A DNA stretch of 64,000 nt, taken from the NCBI GenBank assembly GCA_016790635.1, contig JAEUOR010000074.1, positions 232,321 to 296,320 of the forward strand, in the 5' to 3' direction. Position numbers and translations under genes: made by a program. Under the pieces are notes generated by a model. That model worked only from the letters and a program-made list of their open reading frames with translations, was not told where the DNA came from and did not search any database. Position 1 is the first letter of the stretch. The number at the start of each line of letters is the position of its first letter. This document shows positions 17,262 to 25,765 of this stretch, in pieces. This DNA is from Burkholderiales bacterium. GTDB taxonomy: Bacteria > Pseudomonadota > Gammaproteobacteria > Burkholderiales > JAEUOS01.

Positions 17262-18050
17262 CTACAGGTCGTAGTCCACGATCAGCGGCGCATGGTCGGA
17301 AAAGCGCGTGTCCTTGTACACGCTTGCGCGCCTGGCCTTGGCGGCAATGCCGGGCGTGGCGATCTGGTAATCGAGGCGCCAGCCGACGTTCTTCTCGTAG
17401 GCCGCGCCGCGATTGCTCCACCAGGTGTAAGCGGATTCGCCGGCTTCCGGGTAGAGCTTGCGATAGACATCGACAAAGCCGACCTCGTCGAACACCTTGG
17501 TGAGCCAGGCGCGCTCCTCGGGCAGGAAGCCGGAATTCTTCTGGTTGGACTTCCAGTTCTTCAGGTCGATCTCGCGGTGCGCGATGTTGAAGTCGCCGCA
17601 CAGGACGACCTCGCGACCCGACTTCTTGAGCTTCTTCAGGTGCGGCAGGAACAGGTCGAGAAAACGGAACTTGGCGGCCTGGCGTTCCTCGCCGGATGAC
17701 CCGGAGGGCTGATACACCGAGATCACCGAGTGGGTCGCGAAGTCGGCGCGCACGTAGCGCCCCTCGGCGTCGAATTCGCGCGCGCCGAAGCCGACCGCGA
17801 CCCGGGCGGGCTTGGCGCGGCTGTACAGCCCGACGCCGCTATAGCCCTTTTTCTCGGCATAGTGGAAATGACCGTGCATGCGGCCCGCGCCCTTGCCGGG
17901 CCGCAGGAATGCGTCGGTCATGTCGGGCTCCTGCGCCTTGAGTTCCTGCACGCACAGGACGTCAGCCTTCTGTCGGGGCAGCCACTCGAAGCAGCCTTTT
18001 TTCGCCGCCGAGCGGATGCCGTTCAAGTTGAGTGAGATAATCTTGTGCAT
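17262..18050 (-). CDS. xthA: Exodeoxyribonuclease III (AP endonuclease)
   Basis: From ATG 18050 the protein has 262 residues. It repairs abasic sites and trims 3' blocks in DNA. Signatures of the EEP fold are present in order: ISLNLNGIRSA, VLCVQELKAQ (catalytic Glu), SGVGLYSR, CGDFNIAHREIDL (Asp and Asn), YTWWSNRGAAYEKNVGWRLDY and FSDHAPLIVDY (catalytic Asp-His). A GTG lies immediately before the ATG. It is divergent from pyrE with only 8 bases between the two start codons, or 26 if pyrE uses the later TTG start, so the promoters must overlap coding sequence. This arrangement beside gatB is common in Burkholderiales. Confidence 0.95.
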   Translation of the reverse strand: MHKIISLNLNGIRSAAKKGCFEWLPRQKADVLCVQELKAQEPDMTDAFLRPGKGAGRMHGHFHYAEKKGYSGVGLYSRAKPARVAVGFGAREFDAEGRYVRADFATHSVISVYQPSGSSGEERQAAKFRFLDLFLPHLKKLKKSGREVVLCGDFNIAHREIDLKNWKSNQKNSGFLPEERAWLTKVFDEVGFVDVYRKLYPEAGESAYTWWSNRGAAYEKNVGWRLDYQIATPGIAAKARRASVYKDTRFSDHAPLIVDYDL

Positions 18051-18058
18051 CACATCCG

Positions 18059-18742
18059 GTGTGGTTTGGCCCGATCTTGTCCCAGTTGAGCCTGCGTCAG
18101 GACTTCATCCGCTTTTGCCTGGACGCCAGGGTATTGACCTTCGGCGAATTCCGCACCAAGGCGGGCCGTCCGTCCCCTTACTTCTTCAACGCCGGCTCGT
18201 TCGATCATGGCACGGCCCTGGGCGAACTGGCGCGATTCTATGCGAAGACCATTCTCGCTTCGGGGCTGGAATTCGACATGCTGTTCGGCCCGGCCTACAA
18301 GGGCATCACCCTGGCTTCGGCGACCTCGGTCGCCTTGGCCGCGCTCGGTCGTGACGTGCCTTTTGCCTACAACCGCAAGGAAGCCAAGGACCATGGCGAG
18401 GGCGGGGTCATCGTCGGGCGCCGGCTGGCCGGTCGGGTGCTCATCATCGACGACGTGATCTCGGCCGGCACCTCGGTGCGCGAGTCGGTGGGCTTCATCC
18501 GGGCCGCCGGAGCCAGCGTCGCGGGCGTGGTGATTGCCCTGGATCGAATGGAACGCGGGGTTGGCGAGCTCTCGGCCGTACAGGAAGTCAACCGCGACTA
18601 TTCCGTGCCCGTTTTAAGCATTGCCAGCTTGACCGACCTGCTGGGCTATCTGGATGACTGCGGTGATCCCGCGTTGCTACAATTCAGGCCGGCTGTCGCT
18701 GCCTATCGATCGGCTTACGGTGTTGCGGAGGTAGTCTCGTGA
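18059..18742 (+). CDS. pyrE: Orotate phosphoribosyltransferase
   Basis: The enzyme joins orotate and PRPP to form OMP in pyrimidine synthesis. It has RQDFIRFCLDARVLTFGEF, the family-typical KAGRPSPYFFNAGSFDHG, AYKGITLA, FAYNRKEAKDHGEGG and the PRPP-binding loop VLIIDDVISAGTS. The widest start is GTG 18059 (227 residues). The TTG at 18077 would give a protein beginning MSQLSLRQDFIRF, much closer to the usual PyrE N-terminus, and I think it the better start. The stop codon overlaps the start of the next gene. Confidence 0.95.
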   Translation: MWFGPILSQLSLRQDFIRFCLDARVLTFGEFRTKAGRPSPYFFNAGSFDHGTALGELARFYAKTILASGLEFDMLFGPAYKGITLASATSVALAALGRDVPFAYNRKEAKDHGEGGVIVGRRLAGRVLIIDDVISAGTSVRESVGFIRAAGASVAGVVIALDRMERGVGELSAVQEVNRDYSVPVLSIASLTDLLGYLDDCGDPALLQFRPAVAAYRSAYGVAEVVS

Positions 18743-19401
18743 TGCATCGTGCCCCCCTGTGTCTCCTGGTCGGCGCCGCGATCGCGTTCGCCTCGGGCGG
18801 CGCGTCGGCGCAGGCGCGCATCTACACCTGCAAGGATGCCAGCGGCAAGACCATCACCTCCGATCGTCCGCTGCCCGAATGCCAAGGGCGCGAGGGCCGC
18901 GTGCTGTCCGGGCAGGGTGCGACGATCAAGAAGATCGATGCGCCGCTGACCCCCGAGCAGATCGCCGCGAAAGAACTCGAAGAGAAGAAAAAGGCCGAGG
19001 CCGAGGAGCGCCGCCGCGAGCAGGTGCGCAAGGACAAGGCGCTCTTGTCGACCTACGCCAACCTGGAAGACCTCGAGGTCAAGCGCCAGCGCGCGCTGGC
19101 CCAGGTGGAACGCGAGGCACGCGAGTCCGAGCGGCGCATCTCGGTCCTCGAGCGCCAGGCCAGCGAAAACCGCTCCGAGGCCGACTTTTACAAGAAAAAG
19201 GCCCTGCCAGGCGATCTCAAGCGCCGCCTGGACGAAAACGAGGCCGCACTGCGCGGCGAGAAGCTGCTCTTCGCCTCCAAGAAGGACGAGGTCAACCTCG
19301 TCAACGCCAAGTTCGACGAGGACAAGAAGCGTTACATCGAGTTGACCGTCGGCGGCGGCACGGCGGCAGCCCCGGCGGACCGCACGACCAGGAAGCAGTA
19401 G
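18739..19401 (+). CDS. Exported DUF4124 domain protein with coiled coil
   Basis: GTG 18739 or ATG 18742 starts a 219-220-residue protein; GGAGG at 18727-18731 is well placed for either. It has a signal peptide ending ASGGASAQA, then a DUF4124 motif (RIYTCKDASGKTITSDRPLPEC, with two Cys) and a long charged coiled coil (KELEEKKKAEAEERRREQ and LAQVEREARESERRISVLERQ). Such periplasmic DUF4124 proteins are common beside housekeeping genes in Betaproteobacteria; function is unknown. Its start overlaps the pyrE stop. Confidence 0.88.
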   Translation: MMHRAPLCLLVGAAIAFASGGASAQARIYTCKDASGKTITSDRPLPECQGREGRVLSGQGATIKKIDAPLTPEQIAAKELEEKKKAEAEERRREQVRKDKALLSTYANLEDLEVKRQRALAQVEREARESERRISVLERQASENRSEADFYKKKALPGDLKRRLDENEAALRGEKLLFASKKDEVNLVNAKFDEDKKRYIELTVGGGTAAAPADRTTRKQ

Positions 19402-19405
19402 CTGC

Positions 19406-19424
19406 TCGCCGCGCAACGCGGCGA
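19406..19424. terminator. GC-rich hairpin between convergent genes (likely bidirectional terminator)
   Basis: TCGCCGCG and CGCGGCGA form a perfect 8-bp stem with a CAA loop. It lies in the 30-base gap between the stops of the DUF4124 gene (plus) and gatB (minus). There is no long U-tract on either side, so it is a non-canonical intrinsic terminator or 3'-end stabiliser. Confidence 0.6.
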
Positions 19425-19431
19425 CGCGCCG

Positions 19432-20871
19432 TCAGCCTTCCAGCTTGCGCTTGAGAAGGTCGGTGACGGCGACCGGGTTGGCCTTGCCGCGTGTCGCCTT
19501 CATGGCCTGTCCCACCAGCGCGTTGAACGCGCGTTCCTTGCCGGCCCGGTATTCCTCGACTGAGCGCGCATTGGCTGCGATGACCGCATCGACGATCGCT
19601 TCCAAGGCTCCCGCGTCCGAAATCTGCGTCAGGCCCTTGGCGGCAATGATCGCATCGACCTCCCCGCCGGATTCCCACAGGTCGGCGAAGACCTCCTTGG
19701 CCGCCTTGCCCGAAATCGTGCCATCGCCGATGCGCGCGACCAGTCGGGCCAGCGTCGCGGGCGCGACCGGGCTCGCGCCGGGCTCGAGTCCGGCCTCGTT
19801 GAGGCGACCCAGCAGTTCTCCGGTGACCCAGTTGGCCAGGCTCTTGGCTTCGCCGCCGGCAACCAGCGCGGCCTCGAAGTACTCGGCCAAGGCGCGGCTG
19901 CCGGTGAGCGTCGCGCAATCGTAGTCCGACAGGCCCAGGTCGGTCGCGAAGCGCGTGCGCTTGACCTGCGGCAACTCCGGCATGCCGGCGCGCACCCGCG
20001 CGATGTCCTCCGCGGAAATGGCCAGCGGCAGCAGGTCGGGGTCCGGGAAGTAGCGATAGTCCATCGCGTCTTCCTTGCTGCGCATGGAGCGCGTCTCGTC
20101 CCTGTCCGGGTCGTAGAGGCGGGTTTCCTGCACCACCTTGCCGCCGCCTTCGATCAACTCGATCTGACGGTCGATCTCGAACTCGATGGCGCGCTCCAGG
20201 AACCGGAACGAATTGAGGTTCTTGATTTCGCAGCGGGTGCCGAGTTTCTGTTCGCCGCTGCGGCGCACCGACACGTTGGCGTCGCAGCGGAACGAACCCT
20301 CCTGCATGTTGCCGTCGCACACACCCAGCCACACGACCAGCGCGTGCAAGGCCCGCGCATACGCCGATGCCTCGGCGGACGAGCGCATGTCCGGCTCGGT
20401 GACGATCTCGAGCAGCGGCGTGCCGGCGCGATTCAGATCGATGCCCGACATGCCATGATAGTCCTCGTGCAGGGACTTCCCGGCGTCCTCTTCCAGGTGC
20501 GCGCGCGTCAAGCGCACGAACTTCTCGGCGCCGTCCACCTTGATCGCCAGGCCGCCGCCGGACACCACCGGTATCTCGAACTGGCTGATCTGGTAGCCCT
20601 TGGGCAGGTCCGGGTAGAAGTAGTTCTTGCGCGCGAACACCGAGCGCGGCGCGATCGCGGCACCCACCGCCAAGCCGAAACAGATCGCATGCTCCACGGC
20701 ACGGGCGTTGAGGACAGGGAGCACGCCGGGCAGCGCCAGGTCGACCGCGCTGGCCTGCGCATTGGGCGCGGCGCCGAAGCGCGTCGACGCCCCGGAAAAA
20801 ATCTTTGACTGGGTCGCCAGCTGGGCGTGCGTCTCCAGCCCGATCACGACCTCCCAACCTGCGCGGCTCAT
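19432..20871 (-). CDS. gatB: Asp-tRNA(Asn)/Glu-tRNA(Gln) amidotransferase subunit B
   Basis: The 479-residue protein has the GatB landmarks VVIGLETHAQLATQSKIFS at the N-terminus, ARKNYFYPDLPKGYQISQFE, DLNRAGTPLLEIVTEPDM, GSFRCDANVSVR, KNLNSFRFLERAIEFE, DYRYFPDPDLLPL and a C-terminal YqeY-like tail (VDAVIAANARSVEEYRAGKERAFNALVGQAM). GatB binds the mischarged tRNA and phosphorylates it before GatA supplies ammonia. The ATG overlaps the stop of the small gene at 20868-21089 by 4 bases. Confidence 0.97.
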   Translation of the reverse strand: MSRAGWEVVIGLETHAQLATQSKIFSGASTRFGAAPNAQASAVDLALPGVLPVLNARAVEHAICFGLAVGAAIAPRSVFARKNYFYPDLPKGYQISQFEIPVVSGGGLAIKVDGAEKFVRLTRAHLEEDAGKSLHEDYHGMSGIDLNRAGTPLLEIVTEPDMRSSAEASAYARALHALVVWLGVCDGNMQEGSFRCDANVSVRRSGEQKLGTRCEIKNLNSFRFLERAIEFEIDRQIELIEGGGKVVQETRLYDPDRDETRSMRSKEDAMDYRYFPDPDLLPLAISAEDIARVRAGMPELPQVKRTRFATDLGLSDYDCATLTGSRALAEYFEAALVAGGEAKSLANWVTGELLGRLNEAGLEPGASPVAPATLARLVARIGDGTISGKAAKEVFADLWESGGEVDAIIAAKGLTQISDAGALEAIVDAVIAANARSVEEYRAGKERAFNALVGQAMKATRGKANPVAVTDLLKRKLEG

Positions 20872-21089
20872 CGCTCCCCTTCTTCCCCGCCCTTCAAGTA
20901 TCCGGGCATGAGGTCGGGACGCAGCACATAGATCTGGTGGCGCACCAGCATCACTTCGGCCATCGCCGCGCCGATCTTGGCGACCTGCTCGGCGGGCATG
21001 CCGGTACCGTCGCGCATGTCGCGCGCGGCCGCGTCGAGGAGCCGCGCCGCCTCGATCAGCTTGCCGTGGATGTCGTCGAGTTTCGCCAT
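20868..21089 (-). CDS. Small helical protein encoded between gatA and gatB
   Basis: The 73-residue protein begins MAKLDDIHGKLIEAARLLD, continues MPAEQVAKIGAAMAEVMLVRHQIYVLRPDLMPGYLKGGE and appears all-helical. It has no family I can name. The start ATG overlaps the gatA stop by one base (TGATG) and its stop overlaps the gatB start by 4 bases, so it is translated with both. That fixed position suggests a partner of GatCAB or a conserved passenger. High third-position G+C, like its neighbours, supports a real gene. Confidence 0.75.
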   Translation of the reverse strand: MAKLDDIHGKLIEAARLLDAAARDMRDGTGMPAEQVAKIGAAMAEVMLVRHQIYVLRPDLMPGYLKGGEEGER

Positions 21090-22543
21090 CAGTCGATCCC
21101 CCGCGGCAGGCGGGCGTGCCAGTCGGTCGCCAGCTGGAACTGGTGCGCCGCGCCCAGGAGGCGCGCCTCGTCGAAATGGTTGGCCATGAGCTGCAGCCCG
21201 ACCGGGCGACCGCCGGTGCCGAATCCGCACGGCAGGCTCATGCAGGGCAATCCGGCCAGGGACCCCGGAATGGTGTAGAGGTCCGAGAGGTACATCGCGA
21301 CCGGGTCAGCCGCCTTCTCGCCATAGTTGAAGGCGACGCTGGTCGTGACCGGCCCGGCGATCAGGTCGCACTCCTTGAAAGCGCGCGAGAACTCGTCGGC
21401 GATCAGCCGGCGCACCTTTTGCGCCTTCAGGTAGTACGCGTCGTAATAGCCATGCGACAGGACGTAGGTGCCGATCAGGATGCGCCGCCGTGGCTCCGGC
21501 CCGAATCCCTGGGCGCGCGACTTCTTGATCATGTCGATCAGGTCCGAGTACTCCCGCGCGCGGTGCCCGTAGCGCACCCCGTCGAAGCGCGACAGGTTGC
21601 TCGAGCATTCCGCCGGCGCCACCACGTAGTACACCGGGATGCCGAGTTCCGCATTGGGGAGCGAGATGTCGATCAGCCGCGCGCCCATGCGCTGGTACTC
21701 GGCCAGCGCCGCGCGCACCGGCGCCTCGACGTCGCTCTTCAGCCCGCCGCCGAAAAATTCGCGCGGCACCCCGATGGTCAATCCCTTCACCGAGCGGCCA
21801 AGCTCGCGCGTGTAGTCCTCGCCGGCACGATCGATGCTCGTCGAATCACGCGCATCGAAGCCCAGCATGGCGTTGAAGATCAGCGCGGCATCTTCGGCGG
21901 TCTGGGTCATGAGGCCGGCCTGGTCCAGACTGGAGGCAAAGGCGATCAGCCCGAAGCGCGAGGCGCGCCCGTAGGTCGGCTTGATGCCGGTGATGCCCGT
22001 GAAGGCGGCGGGTTCGCGGATCGACCCGCCGGTATCGGTGGCGGTCGCGGCCGGCGCGAGTCGCGCCGCGACCGCTGCGGCCGATCCGCCGGAGCTTCCG
22101 CCGGGTACCGCCGCGCTGTCCCATGGGTTGCCGACATTGCCGTAGGCGCTGTTTTCGTTCGACGAACCCATCGCGAATTCGTCGCAGTTGAGCTTGCCGA
22201 GCGTCACCATGCCGGCCCGCGCCATGTTCTCGACGATGCCGGCGTCGAACGGACTCATGTATCCCTCGAGCATCTTCGAGGAGGCCGTGGACGCGAAGTC
22301 GCGCGTCACGAACACGTCCTTGTGCGCGACCGGCACGCCGGTCAAGGGCGTGACCTCGCCGCGCGCGCGCGCGGCATCGGCCGCGGCTGCCTGTGCCAGG
22401 GTGACCTCGGGACGCACATCCAGAAACGCGTTGAGTCCGCGCTGCTTCTCGATGCGCCCAAGGTAGAGCTTTGCCAGTTCGACGGCCGACACCTCGCGCG
22501 CTGCGAGCGCGCGCGACCATTGGGCAACGCCGCGTTCGTACAT
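21089..22543 (-). CDS. gatA: Asp-tRNA(Asn)/Glu-tRNA(Gln) amidotransferase subunit A (glutaminase)
   Basis: The 484-residue amidase-signature protein carries the full Ser-cisSer-Lys triad: Lys75 in VAHKDVFV, Ser150 in VPGGSSGGS and Ser174 in DTGGSIREP. GITGIKPTYGRASRFGLIAFASSLDQAG and PTTSVAFNYGEK-like GPVTTSVAFNYGEKAADP follow as usual. It releases ammonia from glutamine for transamidation. The start lies 2 bases after the gatC stop. The TGA overlaps the ATG of the small downstream gene by one base. Confidence 0.97.
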   Translation of the reverse strand: MYERGVAQWSRALAAREVSAVELAKLYLGRIEKQRGLNAFLDVRPEVTLAQAAAADAARARGEVTPLTGVPVAHKDVFVTRDFASTASSKMLEGYMSPFDAGIVENMARAGMVTLGKLNCDEFAMGSSNENSAYGNVGNPWDSAAVPGGSSGGSAAAVAARLAPAATATDTGGSIREPAAFTGITGIKPTYGRASRFGLIAFASSLDQAGLMTQTAEDAALIFNAMLGFDARDSTSIDRAGEDYTRELGRSVKGLTIGVPREFFGGGLKSDVEAPVRAALAEYQRMGARLIDISLPNAELGIPVYYVVAPAECSSNLSRFDGVRYGHRAREYSDLIDMIKKSRAQGFGPEPRRRILIGTYVLSHGYYDAYYLKAQKVRRLIADEFSRAFKECDLIAGPVTTSVAFNYGEKAADPVAMYLSDLYTIPGSLAGLPCMSLPCGFGTGGRPVGLQLMANHFDEARLLGAAHQFQLATDWHARLPRGID

Positions 22544-22545
22544 GT

Positions 22546-22833
22546 CTACTCGATCACGCGCGGAACGAGGAACAAGCCGTCTTCAGCGGCCGGCGCATTC
22601 CTGAGCGCGGCCTCGCGCAGGTCGGTCTCGGTGACCTGGTCCGGTCGCAGGCGCTGTGTGCCGCCCAGGGGATGCGACATGGGTTCGATGCCATCGGTGT
22701 CGACCTTCTCGATGCGCTCGATCATGCCGAAGATGTCGTTCAACTGCGCCAGCGTCGCGCGTGCCTCTTCAGGGGTGATGTCGATGCGCGCCAGATGGGC
22801 GATGCGGTCGACATCCTCGAGTGTCAGGGCCAT
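22546..22833 (-). CDS. gatC: Asp-tRNA(Asn)/Glu-tRNA(Gln) amidotransferase subunit C
   Basis: From ATG 22833 the protein has 95 residues, the normal GatC length. It has LTLEDVDRIAHLARIDITPEE, LNDIFGMIERIEKVDTDGIEPM, HPLGGTQRLRPDQVTETD and a C-terminal FLVPRVIE. GatC wraps GatA and GatB to stabilise the complex. The open frame continues upstream without family similarity, so ATG 22833 was chosen. It is the first gene of gatC-gatA-small gene-gatB and is divergent from mreB across 228 bases. Confidence 0.96.
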   Translation of the reverse strand: MALTLEDVDRIAHLARIDITPEEARATLAQLNDIFGMIERIEKVDTDGIEPMSHPLGGTQRLRPDQVTETDLREAALRNAPAAEDGLFLVPRVIE

Positions 22834-22989
22834 TGGGGGTGCGGCGCGGGTGCGTGACGAAACGAAAAGAAGGAGCTTGGCGGAGCGTGCCTGCCGCGGG
22901 CAGGCCCGCTTCGGCGGCTTGTGCACGGCAATCCAAACAAACTTTGTCGCAAGCGCTCAAGCGACCTGCAAAAAGCGGGGTAACACGTT

Positions 22990-23006
22990 GGATTATAAGG
23001 TAGAAT
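22990..23006. promoter_or_regulatory. Putative divergent -10 elements for gatC (minus) and mreB (plus)
   Basis: The 11-mer GGATTATAAGG (22990-23000) reads CCTTATAATCC on the minus strand, with a perfect TATAAT facing gatC. On the plus strand, TAGAAT follows at 23001-23006, 55 bases before mreB. I did not find convincing -35 boxes at the usual spacing for either, so the assignment is tentative. The same 11-mer recurs at 26905-26915. Confidence 0.4.
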
Positions 23007-23061
23007 CCTTGATTGCCCGAATGCGCAACCAGCGCGTTTGGAGGCCATCGAAAGCGAGTCA

Positions 23062-24105
23062 ATGTTCGGTTTTTTGCGCAGTTATTTCTCCAACGACCTG
23101 GCCATCGACCTGGGCACCGCGAACACGTTGATCTACGTGCGCGGCAAGGGCATCGTCCTGGATGAACCCTCGGTGGTGGCGATTCGCCAGGAAGGCGGGC
23201 CGTCGGGCAAGAAGACCATCCAGGCAGTCGGCAAGGAAGCCAAGCTCATGCTCGGCAAGACGCCGGGCAACATCACCGCCATCCGCCCGATGAAAGACGG
23301 CGTCATCGCCGACTTCACCGTCACCGAGCAGATGTTGAAGCAGTTCATCAAGAAGGTGCACGAGTCGCGCCTCCTCTCGCCGTCGCCGCGCATCATCATC
23401 TGCGTCCCCTGCGGCTCGACCCAGGTCGAGCGCCGCGCGATTCGCGAGTCGGCCTTGGGCGCCGGCGCTTCGCAGGTGTACCTGATCGAGGAGCCGATGG
23501 CAGCGGCCATTGGCGCGGAAATGCCGGTCTCGGACGCAACCGGATCGATGGTGGTCGACATCGGCGGCGGCACCACCGAGGTCGGCGTGATCTCCCTGGG
23601 CGGCATGGTCTACTCGGGCAGCGTGCGCGTTGGCGGCGACAAGTTCGACGAAGCCATCATCAACTACATCCGTCGAAACTACGGCATGCTGATCGGCGAG
23701 ACCACCGCCGAGAGCATCAAGAAGCACATCGGTTCGGCGTTTCCCGGCTCGGAAGTCAAGGAGATGGAAGTCAAGGGGCGCAACCTGGCCGAAGGCATCC
23801 CGCGCTCCTTCACCATCTCCTCCAACGAAATCCTCGAGGCGCTCACCGACCCGCTCAATTCCATCGTCTCGGCGGTCAAGTCGGCGCTGGAACAGACCCC
23901 GCCGGAACTGGGCGCCGACATTGCCGAAAAGGGCATGGTGCTGACCGGCGGCGGCGCGCTGCTGCGCGATCTGGACCGCCTGCTCATGGAAGAGACCGGG
24001 CTGCCGGTCATCGTCGCGGAAGATCCGCTCACCTGCGTGGTGCGCGGGTCGGGCATCGCGCTCGAGCGCATGGAAAAGCTGGGCTCCATCTTCACCAACG
24101 ATTGA
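23062..24105 (+). CDS. mreB: Rod shape-determining actin homologue MreB
   Basis: From ATG 23062 (next to the expected N-terminus MFGFLRSYFSNDLAIDLGT) the protein has 347 residues. It has the phosphate-1 motif DLAIDLGTANTLIYV, the phosphate-2 motif MVVDIGGGTTEVGVISL and the adenosine motif GMVLTGGGALLRDLDRLL. It forms membrane-associated filaments that guide lateral cell wall synthesis with MreC, MreD, PBP2 and RodA, all of which are encoded downstream. The in-frame methionine at 23038 lies upstream of the family start and was not used. Confidence 0.98.
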   Translation: MFGFLRSYFSNDLAIDLGTANTLIYVRGKGIVLDEPSVVAIRQEGGPSGKKTIQAVGKEAKLMLGKTPGNITAIRPMKDGVIADFTVTEQMLKQFIKKVHESRLLSPSPRIIICVPCGSTQVERRAIRESALGAGASQVYLIEEPMAAAIGAEMPVSDATGSMVVDIGGGTTEVGVISLGGMVYSGSVRVGGDKFDEAIINYIRRNYGMLIGETTAESIKKHIGSAFPGSEVKEMEVKGRNLAEGIPRSFTISSNEILEALTDPLNSIVSAVKSALEQTPPELGADIAEKGMVLTGGGALLRDLDRLLMEETGLPVIVAEDPLTCVVRGSGIALERMEKLGSIFTND

Positions 24106-24141
24106 GCCGGGCCGGCAGACATGCCGCCCACGACGCCGTAA

Positions 24142-25155
24142 ATGGAGTACGCGCCACCGCCGTTTTTCAAGCAGGGTCCTTCGGCGCTGGCGCGGCTCGG
24201 CGCGTTCGCCTTGCTATCCCTGATCCTCCTCATCGCCGACGCGCGCTTTCGCCTTCTCGAGCAGGCGCGCTTCGCCTTCGCGACGGTGCTCTACCCGCTG
24301 CAACGCGCGGCGCGCGCGCCCGGTGACGCAGCCTCCGGCCTGGGGGGCTACCTGGAAGCCCAGCGCGGGCTGCTCGAGGCGCGCGACCGGCTCGAACGCG
24401 AACGCCTCGATACTGCCCGCGGGGTGATCCGCAACGCGCAACTCGAAAGCGAGAACGCCAATCTGCGTTCGCTGCTGGCGATGCGCGAGCGCGTCGCCGC
24501 GACCTCGGTCGCCGCCGAGATGCTGTACGACGCGCGCGACCCCTTCACGCGCAAGGTCATCATCGACAAGGGCACGGCACAGGGCATCGCGGCCGGCCAG
24601 GTGGTCATCGACGCCGCCGGCGTCATGGGGCAGGTGACGCGCGTGTTCCCGATGCTCGCCGAGGTTTCGCTATTGACCGACCGCGACCAGGCGATTCCCG
24701 TGCAGGTGGTGCGCAACGGCCTGCGCGCGGTGGCCTATGGCATTCCCGGCGGACCCGACGGCGGCGCGCTGGAACTGCGTTTCCTGGCCACCAACGCAGA
24801 CGTGCGCGAGGGCGACATGCTGGTCACCTCGGGACTGGACGGCGTGTACCTGCCTGGCCTGCCGGTGGCGCGCGTGGCGCGCGTCGAACGCGAAGCCGGC
24901 TACGCGTTCGCGCGCATCATCTGCAAACCCGCCGCCGGAGTCGACCGCCATGGACATGTGCTGGTGCTGACCGCAGCCAAGCCACCGGCCCCACCGCCGG
25001 CGGTCGAGGAAGAGGTCAAGCCAGCCAAGGGCAAGCGCAAGAAACTGCGCAGCGAGGAACCCGGCCGCGGCGCCGAAGCCGCGGCGCCCGCATCCGGCAC
25101 CGCCCCGGCAGCATCCGGCGCGTCCAAACCGCCGTCCCCGTCCACCAAGCCCTGA
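24142..25155 (+). CDS. mreC: Rod shape-determining protein MreC
   Basis: The 337-residue protein has a short cytoplasmic N-terminus, one membrane segment (LARLGAFALLSLILLIADARF), a periplasmic coiled coil (RDRLERERLDTARGVIRNAQLESEN) and the MreC beta domain (VIIDKGTAQGIAAGQVVIDAAGVMGQV, LLTDRDQAIPVQV, GDMLVTSGLDGVY). The last ~60 residues are Pro/Ala/Lys-rich low complexity, rather longer than in E. coli. MreC links MreB to PBP2. It starts 36 bases after mreB. Confidence 0.96.
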   Translation: MEYAPPPFFKQGPSALARLGAFALLSLILLIADARFRLLEQARFAFATVLYPLQRAARAPGDAASGLGGYLEAQRGLLEARDRLERERLDTARGVIRNAQLESENANLRSLLAMRERVAATSVAAEMLYDARDPFTRKVIIDKGTAQGIAAGQVVIDAAGVMGQVTRVFPMLAEVSLLTDRDQAIPVQVVRNGLRAVAYGIPGGPDGGALELRFLATNADVREGDMLVTSGLDGVYLPGLPVARVARVEREAGYAFARIICKPAAGVDRHGHVLVLTAAKPPAPPPAVEEEVKPAKGKRKKLRSEEPGRGAEAAAPASGTAPAASGASKPPSPSTKP

Positions 25156-25167
25156 TCCGCACACCCC

Positions 25168-25701
25168 ATGCCCGCGCCGCGCCAACCGGAACAGTACCTG
25201 CTGCTGCCGGTCAACCCCTGGTTCATCGGCTTCACCCTGGTCGCTTCGCTGATGCTCAATCTGCTGCCCTTGCCGCGCAGCGGCTGGGCATTGGCCATGC
25301 CCGACTGGGTTGCCCTGACCCTGGTGTTCTGGAGCATCCACCAGCCGCGCCGCGTCGGCTTGACCGTGGCGTGGTTCCTGGGGCTTATCACCGACGTCAA
25401 CGACGCCAGCCTGCTGGGCGAGCACGCGCTGGCCTATTCGATCCTGTCCTATTCGGCCATCACCATGCACCGGCGCGTGCTGTGGTTCGGCCAATCGGGC
25501 CAGGTATTGCATGTGCTGCCGCTGTTTCTGGCCGCCCAGTTGGTCGTGCTGCTGGTACGTCTGGCGGCTGGCGGCACCTTCCCGGGCATCCTGTACTTCT
25601 CCTCATCGCTGGTGGCGACGCTTCTGTGGCCGCTCGTTACCTTCATCTACCTGGCGCCGCAGCGTGCGCCGGTGGAAAAGGACGAGAACCGGCCCATCTG
25701 A
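25168..25701 (+). CDS. mreD: Rod shape-determining protein MreD
   Basis: The 177-residue integral membrane protein has about five hydrophobic segments, including FTLVASLMLNLLPLP, WVALTLVFWSIHQPRRVGL, VLPLFLAAQLVVLLVRLA and SLVATLLWPLVTFIYLAPQR. The PRRVGLTVAWFLGLITDVNDASLLGEHALAYSIL region is typical of betaproteobacterial MreD. It starts 12 bases after mreC. The usual next gene, mrdA, is separated by an antisense gene here. Confidence 0.95.
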   Translation: MPAPRQPEQYLLLPVNPWFIGFTLVASLMLNLLPLPRSGWALAMPDWVALTLVFWSIHQPRRVGLTVAWFLGLITDVNDASLLGEHALAYSILSYSAITMHRRVLWFGQSGQVLHVLPLFLAAQLVVLLVRLAAGGTFPGILYFSSSLVATLLWPLVTFIYLAPQRAPVEKDENRPI

Positions 25702-25765
25702 GGCGCTCCGGCCAGGATCAAGTAGAAAACGGCCGCCGCAGCCTGGCGATGCGCCTCTCTACTTG
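25700..25765. repeat. Interlaced inverted repeats after mreD (possible pseudoknot or switch terminator)
   Basis: Three pairs are seen: GAGGCGC (25700-25706) with GCGCCTC (25751-25757); GCCAGG (25711-25716) with CCTGGC (25742-25747); and CAAGTAGA (25719-25726) with TCTACTTG (25758-25765). The first two nest as one long hairpin. The third has one arm in that hairpin's loop and the other directly after it, an H-type pseudoknot order. The last arm contains the stop codon of the converging SDR gene. Confidence 0.6.
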
